A stretch of 64,000 bases of DNA from Maratus speciosus. Taxonomy: Eukaryota > Arthropoda > Arachnida > Araneae > Salticidae. Location: the NCBI GenBank assembly GCA_963932465.1, contig OZ010786.1, positions 276,490,411-276,554,410 on the forward strand, written 5' to 3'. Each line of letters starts with the position of its first letter. The stretch's first letter is position 1. The notes below the pieces were generated by a model, which was given only the letters and a program-made list of their open reading frames with translations, ran no database searches and was not told where the DNA came from. The position numbers and the translations under genes are program-made. Below, in pieces: positions 55,600 to 64,000 of this stretch.

Positions 55600-56087
55600 A
55601 TGGAAGGTTTTGCAAAAAGGGAGATATTGAATTATTGAGTTTAGATTTCAAACATTCGAAGAAAACTGGAAAATATTGTAAAGTGGATAACATGAAAATG
55701 AAAACTATAAAAGTAAGTGGAAAATATGAAAGAATACGTTTGGATCGTGAACTTTCCAATTTAAATTTTCAAAACTTATGCCGTAGTATGAACGTAATTC
55801 CGTCATTTTTGAAGAACAGAAATAAATTTGCCAATTCTAACTTTACTAATCTTAATAGCCAATTTGAGGGAAAAAGTTTAATATTATGTATTAGGAAGAA
55901 GTATGCCTACATTAGCGAACTACCACAGAGAACCTTAGATTTATATTATGATTTTGCAGTCTCTACTCCACAATATATTTTTTATATTTTCATGCACAGC
56001 CTGGGAAAATATAGATACCATAAAAACCACTTGAAAGAATTGGTACAAAGTCTCAAGATTGAAAACCTCCCACAAAATTCCACGTAA
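55600..56087 (+). pseudogene. Penelope-like element N-terminal coding fragment (probable)
   Basis: A 150-codon frame starts at 55635, open slightly further upstream. It contains LDRELSNLNFQNLCRSMNVI and PSFLKNRNKFAN. In PLEs the N-terminal region before the RT has a similar run (xxLxRxxxFLxxCxxxxVxPxFLK). No RT motif follows. A 3'-type PLE block with a hammerhead-like core begins directly after the stop. Other readings, such as an unrelated ORF, are possible, but the inverted PLE nuclease 56 bases upstream supports it. Confidence 0.55.
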
Positions 56088-56090
56088 TTT

Positions 56091-56190
56091 TACTCCTGGT
56101 GACGGTTTTAAAGAGTAAACCGAAACGTTGAGATATATTTTATTCATGTGTTTATTTTTATCATCTTTTAATTCGTGAATAAAGTGTAAG
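56091..56190 (+). ncRNA. PLE terminal block with degenerate hammerhead-like core
   Basis: CTGGTGA (one change from CTGATGA), C, GGTTT...AAACC and GAAAC (56096-56126), then acgttgag. It aligns with 26741-26850 over about 100 bp, including gtttatttt and gtgaataaagtg-like sequence. The A-to-G change in the core would be expected to disable a hammerhead. Confidence 0.5.
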
Positions 56191-56221
56191 TTGGATTGTT
56201 TTGTTTAGTATTAGATTGTAC

Positions 56222-56748
56222 AGCGTAAAGTCCTTAATTATTACGTTCTAAGACAGTTTTAAGAAGCTTTCTAAATTACGTTTTCTATGGAATATTTGGA
56301 AATACAAAACCGATTTCAAAATTAATGGTAGCAAAGTAATGGTGATGGTCTCTGTTTCAACATAGCCATTTTATGTTAGTGCTATTACCACCAGAGAGGT
56401 GGTAGACCGTTAGACTAGAAACATGGTGTTTGACATGATTGTTAATTTAAGATTTAAGTGCGTACTAAGAACTGTTTCTAAAACATTCAAAACTTCAAAT
56501 GAATACTGAAATGGGCATAAAATTTTCAAAATACTTTCTAAATTATCATGTATTTAGAATTAGTTTTAGTTCATTTTACTCTCATTTCTGCCTAATGCAA
56601 TGTAATAATGAAGTTTAGGCAAACTGTGGCTTAAATTGTAATTTTTGAATTATTCCAAAAAGTGTAATTTCTTCTAATAAATTTAGGCATATAAATATCC
56701 CTTGGCATATTTCAATTATTACGCGAGCAAAGCCACGGATTTTGCTAG
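56222..56748 (+). mobile_element. Helitron-like non-autonomous copy, 3' end CTAG
   Basis: The body matches 1470-1984 (ttctatggaatatttggaaa, then aaaccgatttcaaaattaat and acatagccattttatgttag). It ends acgcgagcaaagccacggat, tttgCTAG (56745-56748) and T. The 5' end is unclear; homology starts near 56222. Confidence 0.65.
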
Positions 56749-56779
56749 TAAGACTTAATTAATCTCTAAAAACTGTCGA

Positions 56780-57766
56780 AAAAAATTCGAAATTTGAATT
56801 TATGAAAATGGGTGAAAGTGTCCTAAAAACGTTCTAAATTGCGACTTCTATGCAATTGTTAAAGATAGAAACTTGAAATTTGGAATAGTAGATACGTATA
56901 ATATATAAATGATCTATAAGGAGAGTTACTAAACATTTAAAAGAGTGAAATGAGCAAAAAGTGTTCTAAAAACTCTATAAATTGCGACTTGTATGTAATC
57001 TCAGGAAATAGGAAACCGATTTCAAAAGTAATGGTGCCTAATTGAGGGTGACAGTCTGTGCGCTGAGATAGTCTAATGTTTTTTGTTCGTGAAATCAGCA
57101 AAAGAGGTGGGTGTAGGAGCAACAAACATTCTAAAATTTCAATTTTTGTGATATTAAACGTGCTAGAAGCTTGAAATTTGGCATGAATGTTACTTGCATG
57201 AGATGTAAATTCCATCTAAAAACTTTTTCTAAAAACATTTAAATTAAAAAAGGTTAAATGAGGGAAAAACGTTCTAAAATTTTTCTAAATTTCGATTTTC
57301 CCTGGAATTGTAAACATAAAACTTAAAATTTAGCATGAGAGATACTCATAAGACGTAAATGTTCTCTAAGAACAGTTTCTAAAAGATATGAAATTTAAAA
57401 GGGTAAAACGAGCGAAAAGCCTTTTTAAAACTTTCTAAATTATGATTTCTATGGAATCTCAGGAAATACCAAATCGATTTCAAAATTTATGTTCGCAAAT
57501 TCATGGTGACAGTCCCTGCTCCAACATATTCTATATTTTATGTTGGTGCCACTGCCACCAGAGGTGGTAAGCCATTAGACAAGAAGCTTCGTATATGGCA
57601 TGATGGTTGCTTTTAAGATGTAATGCGTACTAAGAATGGTTTCAAAATACATTCTAAATTATCATTTATTTGGAATTAATTTGAGTTCTTCTTATTAATT
57701 TCAGTCACATTTTCGCCTAATGAAGTGTAATAATGAAGTTTAGTCAAACTGGCGCTTAATTAGTAT
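56780..57766 (+). mobile_element. Helitron-like body units, interrupted by an LTR insertion
   Basis: About three further units of the same family (aaatgggtgaaagtgtccta and ccaacatattctatatttta are typical words). Homology to 56222-56748 and to 1470-1984 breaks abruptly at 57766, within gtttagtcaaact.gc.cttaa, where the LTR at 57767 starts. The missing 3' terminus is not seen later in the window. Confidence 0.6.
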
Positions 57767-58069
57767 TGTAACGCGCGCCACCCGTTTAAAAACAAATAGA
57801 CTCTACCGGCAGTCACGTGACCGTTTTCCGTGAGCTTTGCCGAATGAGAAATGCTGTGAGTTCGTTGGAGTTCTGTTCTGTTTTGAGTTGTGAAAACATG
57901 TAGAAAGTTCCTCGCGCTTTTATTATTTTATGTGTACGTGTGATGTTTTATTTGTGATGTGTCGTTTTACAAAGATTAAATAAAAAATATTTAAAAAGCT
58001 ACACCGAGAAATTGTTAATTTGAAATTAAAGGAAATTTCTGTGTGATTTTAATATGAGCTAGCCTGACA
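57767..58069 (+). repeat. LTR (single copy in window)
   Basis: It begins TGTAACGCGCGCCACCCG and ends ctagcctgaca, 303 bp, giving TG...CA borders. A T-rich stretch with aaagattaaataaaaaatat lies in the second half. The left border falls exactly where Helitron homology stops. No matching second LTR occurs before the window end, and no gag or pol follows. Confidence 0.6.
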
Positions 58070-58071
58070 AT

Positions 58072-58100
58072 TGGCTACCCAACGTCGGCCCGAATTCGAA
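58072..58100 (+). promoter_or_regulatory. Primer-binding-site-like leader after the LTR
   Basis: TGGCTACCCAACGTCGGCCC begins two bases after the LTR. TGG next to an LTR end is the expected start of a tRNA primer site. The tRNA is not identified. Confidence 0.5.
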
Positions 58101-58199
58101 GGAAAATGTTCTCATCCTAATTCTGCAAAACAATGATATATTTTTATTCAAGAAGTGTTGTTTCAACTAGCATACTGAAAAAAAATGGCACGACCAGTC

Positions 58200-58385
58200 G
58201 TGTGCAAGTGAAATATGTTCCTAATATTCTACAGATTCGATCGTTGTCTGTGAGTGAAATATATTCCTAAAATTCTACAGATTAAGTCGTCGTGTGCGTG
58301 AGAAATATGTTCTGAAATATTCTACAGATTCGTTGCGTGTAATAATATGTTTCTATAATTCTACAGAATAATACGTCGCCTTTAC
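58200..58385 (+). repeat. ~47-bp tandem repeat, four units
   Basis: Units contain gtgaaatatgttcctaatat or close variants followed by tctacagatt and cgtcgtgtgc-like ends (near 58208, 58254, 58302, 58341). They lie in the leader of the LTR element. Confidence 0.75.
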
Positions 58386-59122
58386 ACCATGTGATATGTG
58401 TTCTTATTTTTTTCAAGTTGTAAAGTTCCACAAATTACTTCGTTAATGTCCTAAGAAAATTCTATTATATGTGTGTTTATTCTACAAGATTTATTCTGCA
58501 AGATGTTTTCAACAAGTAAGCATTTTAAATTGAATGGATCCATTGTTTGTTTAATAAAAAGAATGCATTCTTGATTCTCTTCATATACCTAACATTCTCG
58601 AGATTCTAAAAATTCTTAATAATTTTTGACATTATTAATTTGAATTCATTTTATTATCTTCCATTCACTTATGTTTTGTATATTTCCCCTTTCCCCCTCC
58701 CCTCACCCATTATTCTTAAAAGTTACTTTTGATTCTGTTCTGGCATGATTAATTTTTACTTTATTTTAAGTAAGATATTTTTTGGAAAAAAAAAAAAAAA
58801 GAGTGAGAGAGAGCGGAAGCAAAAGAAATATTCATTTACGTTTTCTTTAATTTTTTTTCTTTTCTTTTTATAAAAAGGGAAATAAACTGTCAGTCAAATG
58901 TATTTATAATTTTATCGCAATTCTCATAAAGATGCATGTTTATTTGTTTCATTTTTTTATTGGTTTCGTAAGAGAATTGATTGCTATTTTTATTTAAGTG
59001 TTTGTTATTATTTAAAGTCTAAACGTAAGTATTTTAATTTGAGTTGCCGATTTACTGATGAAAAAGCAGGTACATTTCACCAGCCCACACCTATGGAGTT
59101 AAGGAAATTCAATAATGGCATT
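58386..59122. other. No gene; AT-rich flank of the satellite
   Basis: No supportable ORF. An A run (58785-58800) and a gagagag tract (58801-58814) are present. Confidence 0.5.
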
Positions 59123-60458
59123 CGTTAGTACTCCGTTAGTACCGGTAAGTACCGAGAGATTTTCGTTTGTACCGCTTCCGTTACGGAGTTATGGCCGATT
59201 CTTTAGTTGCGACGCGCGGGCTGGGGAAACATAGGATTTCCTATAGGAAAAAAATGAAGGTACTCCAATTTCGCTAAAATTTTGTGTGTCGTTAGTACTA
59301 CGTTAGTACCGGTAAGTACCGAGAGATTTTCGTTTGTACCGCTTCCGCTACGGAGTTATGGCCGATTCTTTAGTTGCGACGCGCGGGCTGGGGAAACATA
59401 GGATTTCCTATAGGAAAAAAATGAAGGTACTCCGATTTCTCTAAAATTTTGTGTGTCGTTAGTACTCCGTTAGTACCGGTAAGTACCGAGAGATTTTTGT
59501 TTGTACCGCTTCCGTTACTGAGTTATGGCCGATTCTTTAGTTGCGACGCGCGGGCTGGGGAAACATAGGATTTCCTATAGGAAAAAAATGAAGGTACTCC
59601 GATTTCGCTAAAATTTTGTGTGTCGTTAGTACTACGTTAGTACCGGTAAGTACCGAGAGATTTTCATTTGTACCGCTTCCGTTACGGAGTTATGGCCGAT
59701 TCTTTAGTTGCGACGCGCGGGCTGGGGAAACATAGGATTTCCTATAGGAAAAAAATGAAGGTACTCCAATTTCGCTAAAATTTTGTGTGTCGTTAGTACT
59801 CCGTTAGTACCGGTAAGTACCGAGAGATTTTCGTTTGTACCGCTTCCGTTACTGAGTTATGGCCGATTCTTTAGTTGCGACGCGCGGGCTGGGGAAACAT
59901 AGGATTTCCTATAGGAAAAAAATGAAGGTACTCCGATTTCGCTAAAATTTTGTGTGTCGTTAGTACTACGTTAGTACCTGTAAGTACCGAGAGGTTTTCG
60001 TTTGTACCGGTTCCGTTACGCAGTTATGGGCGATTCTTTAGTTGCGACGCGCGGGCTGGGGAAACATAGGATTTCCTATAGGAAAAAAATGAAGGTACTC
60101 CGATTTCGCTAAAATTTTGTGTGTCGTTAGTACTACGTTAGTACCGGTAAGTACCGAGAGATTTTCATTTGTACCGCTTCCGTTACGGAGTTATGGCCGA
60201 TTCTTTAGTTGCGACGCGCGGGCTGGGGAAACATAGGATTTCCTATAGGAAAAAAATGAAGGTACTCCAATTTCGCTAAAATTTTGTGTGTCGTTAGTAC
60301 TTCGTTAGCACCGGTAAGTACCTAGAGATTTTCGTTTGTACCGCATCCTTTGCCAGTCATGGCCGATTCTTTAGTTGCGGCGGACTGGCTGCCGAAACAT
60401 GGGATATCCTATAGGAAAATTATGAAGGTTCTCCGACTTCGCACAAATTGTGCATGTC
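59123..60458 (+). repeat. Satellite array, eight units of 167 bp
   Basis: The landmark cgttagtact or variants begins units at 59123, 59290, 59457, 59624, 59791, 59958, 60125 and 60292: seven intervals of exactly 167 bp. The eighth unit is diverged and 166 bp, and a broken start of a ninth is at 60458. Each unit contains gttagtaccggtaagtaccg, a gcgacgcgcgggctgg block and the palindrome TTTCCTATAGGAAA. It is much richer in GC than its surroundings. Units 4 and 7 share three private variants. Confidence 0.97.
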
Positions 60459-60500
60459 GTTAGTAACGGCAACAACCGTGTGATTTTCAAATGCTGCTGT

Positions 60501-60686
60501 TTCTGTTTCTTCACCATGTAATGGAAATTGCAGAAACGAACCAAGCTGAAATATGGTATCCTCTCTTGTGCATGGAATGATAATTAATGCTGCTTCTGTT
60601 TCTTCACCATGTAATGGAAATTGTAGAAACGAACCAAGCTGAAATATGGTATCCTCTCTTGTGCATGGAATGATAATTAATTTTTA
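60501..60686 (+). repeat. 93-bp tandem duplication
   Basis: ttctgtttcttcaccatgta to atggaatgataattaatgct is repeated once at a 93-bp offset (60501 and 60594) with a single obvious change (attgcag to attgtag). Confidence 0.95.
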
Positions 60687-61963
60687 TTTGCATTAAATAG
60701 TCCTGGTGGGTTTAATCGCGCCGATTTATTTATTTGTGTATTATTATTATTATTTTGAATTACCAATAATATTTGTTACATTTGAAAAATTAGAAAAAAT
60801 TCTTCTAACATAGGGAACATTTAGAGAGAACACTAAATCATTTCAAAGCATACTAAGCATAAATAAAGCTTTGTTCATTTTATTTGTTATATAAAACAAA
60901 TATAAAAATTCTACACGTCTGATCTGTCAAAAACTGTTCTGAAATTAAACATTTTTTGTGAGCATAATTTTAGGAGTGATTCTTTTGAAAACTGTTAAGT
61001 TTCGTGGTGCTGTCACCTGCAAGTTATGTTCGCCAAACCCCGTTCAAACTCGGTATTTTTTAAAAACATTCTATTGTATCGTGTTTTAGAAGGATTACCC
61101 GGATATGGAAGATTGAATTTTATTATCACGGACGGCGACGATTTTCTGTTATGAGTTTGCCATGCTTTTTAGTTTGACTAGGTTATTTTTTCAGTACCCA
61201 TGTGACTGTTGCGACAGCTGACGGCTGTTTTTGGAAATGAAAAGTAAGACGAATTACCCATTTGAGAATCAACTTGTATAAAATAGTTAAGTAAAAAATG
61301 TCGTTGCCTCTTGTACTTTTATAACAATGCTAAGGACAATATTCTTCGTTTTGGGTTTGATGTTACGGAAATTCGTCTGCTTGGGAATAACATTTAGAAT
61401 CAAGGCATCTAAAATCACCGTGCTTAGAAAATTTATGCTTATGTTTTAGGTTTATACCGAGTTTTATGTATTTTTAAGAACAGGTTACAAGAATTCTTTT
61501 TTTCTTAGTTTAATGCACCTTCATACTTATTTTCATATTATTTTTTAATTGTAAATTTTAATTAATGACTATATATACGAATTTTCTGAGTATTTTACTT
61601 ATGCATTTTACGTTTTTATTCTGCACCAAAATATGATGAAATATGTAAAAAATACTTTCTATCCACGTTACTTTTACGCCATGGGATTTTCACACGTCAT
61701 ATGAGTATTGTCCATTAAAAAATCGTTTTTAATGCATCGTTTTAATATTTCACCTAATTTCATAACCTGATTTTACACGACTCTGGCTCGACCCATTGTT
61801 CTATTCCGCTCAGTTTTACGCTAATATTAATACTTTCGAGTTCGGGTAGGTTTCGGATTGGATTTTGACTCTTTCGTGTCGGATTCGAGCTGATTCTTTT
61901 TGGCAAAGAGAACATTATTTACAAAATTCAGAAAAAAAAAAGTTTCACATGAAAATATATAAA
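60687..61963. other. No gene; AT-rich
   Basis: No supportable ORF and no clear repeat. The plus ORF at 61865-62065 runs into the following transposon end and is not a gene. Confidence 0.5.
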
Positions 61964-62752
61964 CAGTCGAATCTAGTTAACACGAACACGCTTAACGCGA
62001 ATTACTTTAAACACGAACTCTTTCCAGTTCCCATCAAGTTGTATAGGCATTTACTGCGATTTTAGCCCGTATAACACGCACTCGCTTAACGCGAAATACT
62101 GTTTATCACAAAGTGAAAAGGATCGGTCATTGAAACATTTCTTCTCATAGTACGAACGAAGTGAGTTTTCCCAGCTTTTCGATGCAATTTTACTGAGTTC
62201 TATTTTTTTTAACTCCTAATTTTCAAAAGAATGTTATTATCGGAAGAGAAATGTCTTTTGTTTTGATAGCCGCAGACCAGCGATTGCAAAATTGTCAGGC
62301 GATGCCTTCTTCTACCCACTCAACAGATAAAATTCTATAGTAATAACTGCATTGAGAGGTGAAAAAAAGGACCTAACGCTAACTAAAATTGTTTACATAA
62401 GCTGATTAAGCTGATATATCACTGTCGCGTTGATGAATCAATCCTCTAAAATGAATCGAGATGACTGTTCGGAACTTTGGTGATTTTCTTTGAATGTAAC
62501 GTAAATACCAGCCAGTTTCCCTTGAAAAGACTTCCACCGAGTTGTATCCCATGTGTTTTTCTGTATTCTTAGTGGATCGATCTTAGAAAAGAAACTCAAT
62601 TTCAACAATGCAGTAGATTTTGAAGGTACGCATGCATATTAATTCTTGTAACATGGAATATATAATATTTTAAAGTATGGATAATGCGAACTACTTTTAA
62701 CATGAACAAGAAAAGTTTCCTCATCAGTGTTCGCGTTAACGATGTTCAACTG
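61964..62752. mobile_element. pogo-type non-autonomous element (789 bp)
   Basis: The left terminus CAGTCGAATCTAGTTAACAC and gaacacgcttaacgcg is mirrored at the right by cgcgttaacgatgttcaact and g. TA follows on the right (62753-62754); the left flank is AA, so one duplication may have mutated. CAGT.GAA..T.GTTAA termini fit pogo/Tigger. Subterminal gcttaacgcg motifs recur at 61990 and 62083. No transposase is found inside. Confidence 0.65.
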
Positions 62753-62878
62753 TATTTGAATATTAATGAGTATACGTACATATATTAGGACGTAGGTTTC
62801 AAAAGTCGCCTTATCCAGAAAATCAAATTTTGGGAAATGGCCAAAAAATTCCAACTGCGTCCATTGGTTTTCATTATA

Positions 62879-64000
62879 CACTATGACGCAAAAGTTTAGA
62901 CAATGACGTCATTCAGCTTTAAAATGTAGAATTATGACGTCAGAATTACAAAAACCTGTAAATATATTCAAAAACTGATTTAAAATGCTATGTACAAAAG
63001 ACAGTCGTTTTATTTGCTATAATACTAATTTTTTTCATAAAAATTCAAATGTGCTTGTCGCAAAAATTTAGACACTATTCTAAATTTCTTTGAATATTCG
63101 CTGGCATATGCAAATTTAGAATCGATGATGTCACAAATTTGGAGTACTTAAGTTCTGCAAACGATTGCGCTTCATAGTCGACATGCCGAGAGCTAAAGAA
63201 ATTCAAGTGAACGAGGTTTCAAGGATTTGGCAGTTGAAAGGTGAAGGGAAGAGCGTTTCTGAAATTTCTGCTATTATTAATAGGTCAAAAAAGTCTATTT
63301 ATCGAGTTTTATCGAGTGGTACCGAATATAAAGCAAAATATCGGTCTGGGAGGCCACGTGTGACAAATGTACCAGAGGATCGCCTGATACAAAGACTAGC
63401 GAGTACTCAACAAATGAGCGTACGTGGAGTTCAAAGCTCATCGGGACTCTCTGTATCAAAGGATACGATTCGTAGACGAATTTTGGAAAAAGGAACAATC
63501 GTTTATAGCAAAATGCAGAAGAAACCAGCTCTGAAACCATATCATAAGTTACAAAGACTTATGTGGGCTCGAAAGCATATGTCATATGGAGAGAAATGGC
63601 AGTCAGTCATATTTAGCGATGAAAAAAAGTGGAATCTGGATGGTCCAGATGGTTGTTTATCGTATTGGCATGACTTGCGGAAGGAACCTCGACGTTTTGT
63701 TAGTCGCAGACAAGGAGGGGGCTCGGTGATGGTTTGGGCAGCCTTTTGCTATAATGGACAAGTATCTCTGACCTTCACCAGTGGTCGTCAAACTTCACAG
63801 CATTATACACAGACATTAGAAGAAAACCTACTGCCATTTGCTGAGCTTCTAGGGGGTCCTCAGTGGGAATTTCAGCAAGACAATGCTTCAATTTACACTG
63901 CAAAACATTCAAAATCTTGGTTTAATTCCCATAATATAAGAGTTCTCGACTGGCCAGCATGTAGCCCAGATCTTAACCCTATAGAAAACCTTTGGAGCAT
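62879..64000 (+). mobile_element. Tc1-like transposon, left part, cut by window end
   Basis: The left end CACTATGACGCAAAAGTTTA and gacaatgacg follows TA (62877-62878). A second copy of the core, gtcgcaaaaatttagacact, lies at 63057-63077, about 175 bp inside. Two such direct repeats within a terminal repeat are the IR/DR arrangement of many Tc1-like elements, where each binds transposase. The transposase frame starts at 63183. The right end lies beyond the window. Confidence 0.85.
63183..64000 (+). CDS. Tc1-like DD34E transposase, open to the window end
   Basis: One frame of 272 codons with no stop, from ATG at 63183 (MPRAKEIQVNEVSRIWQL). Residues ~10-46 form a first helix-turn-helix (GEGKSVSEISAIINRSKKS), GRPR at 56-59 is the hook between the two DNA-binding subdomains, and a second helix-turn-helix follows (MSVRGVQSSSGLSVSKDTIR). 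The catalytic triad is complete: D146 (IFSDEKKWNLDGPDG), D233 (EFQQDNASIYTAKHS) and E268 (SPDLNPIENLW), with 34 residues between D233 and E268, the Tc1 DD34E spacing. The family is usually about 330-345 residues, so some 65 residues lie beyond the edge. Cut-and-paste transposition at TA is its role. This is the only intact-looking gene in the window, which suggests a recent insertion. Confidence 0.95.
   Translation, partial: MPRAKEIQVNEVSRIWQLKGEGKSVSEISAIINRSKKSIYRVLSSGTEYKAKYRSGRPRVTNVPEDRLIQRLASTQQMSVRGVQSSSGLSVSKDTIRRRILEKGTIVYSKMQKKPALKPYHKLQRLMWARKHMSYGEKWQSVIFSDEKKWNLDGPDGCLSYWHDLRKEPRRFVSRRQGGGSVMVWAAFCYNGQVSLTFTSGRQTSQHYTQTLEENLLPFAELLGGPQWEFQQDNASIYTAKHSKSWFNSHNIRVLDWPACSPDLNPIENLWS

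Overview
This window is eukaryotic repeat-rich DNA with no recognisable host gene. It is strongly AT-rich and crowded with nested transposable elements. Families present are Tc1/mariner, pogo, hAT, piggyBac-type MITEs, Helitron/HINE-like elements, Penelope-like elements (PLEs) with GIY-YIG nuclease remnants, an LTR retrotransposon, LINE fragments, a tRNA-derived SINE and satellite arrays. The combination suggests an arthropod, but I cannot name the species. Read it as intergenic or intronic repeat sequence. Only one protein-coding gene looks intact: a Tc1-like transposase at the right edge, cut by the window end.

Left part (1-8.9 kb): a ~600-bp repeat that recurs at 20.9 kb; a Helitron-like element ending in CTAG near 1984; degenerate tandem arrays; an 874-bp TA-flanked palindrome made of two head-to-head mariner 3' ends (4239-5112); and a 184-bp hairpin MITE (8683-8866).

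8.9-17 kb is a nesting doll. A two-unit tandem repeat is split by a HINE/DINE-1-like element carrying eight ~152-bp minisatellite units. That element is itself split by a 2.8-kb hAT-type element with an 8-bp target duplication. A second HINE-like element (15.2-16.8 kb) carries a piggyBac-type MITE with TTAA duplication, and its exact empty site survives in a paralogous copy at 20.35 kb.

17-27 kb: PLE remnants (an RT with YVDD; a GIY-YIG nuclease in inverted orientation), a Tc1-like pseudogene with an inverted partner copy, four copies of a dispersed AT-rich repeat, and a PLE 3' region with a hammerhead-ribozyme-like core. 27-41 kb: Tc1/mariner deletion derivatives, several MITEs, a SINE with a clear target duplication, a full-length but decayed mariner with an internal 432-bp tandem duplication, a LINE tail and a pogo-like transposase remnant.

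41.1-46.4 kb: a complete LTR retrotransposon with two ~402-bp LTRs, a 4-bp target duplication and gag plus protease, but no reverse transcriptase, RNase H or integrase. 47-52 kb: a probable HINE-like element holding ~400-bp repeats and a LINE RNase H/C-terminal fragment. That LINE is cleanly interrupted by a 1339-bp foldback-like element of GC-rich palindromic arrays around a ~176-bp tandem core; frame arithmetic shows the insertion is precise.

52-64 kb: a second PLE with the same inverted nuclease arrangement, two Helitron-like copies, a solo LTR with primer-binding-like leader, an eight-unit satellite of exactly 167 bp, a pogo-type element, and the intact Tc1-like transposon. The elements do not work together as a pathway; the biology is in their nesting order, empty sites and structural derivatives.
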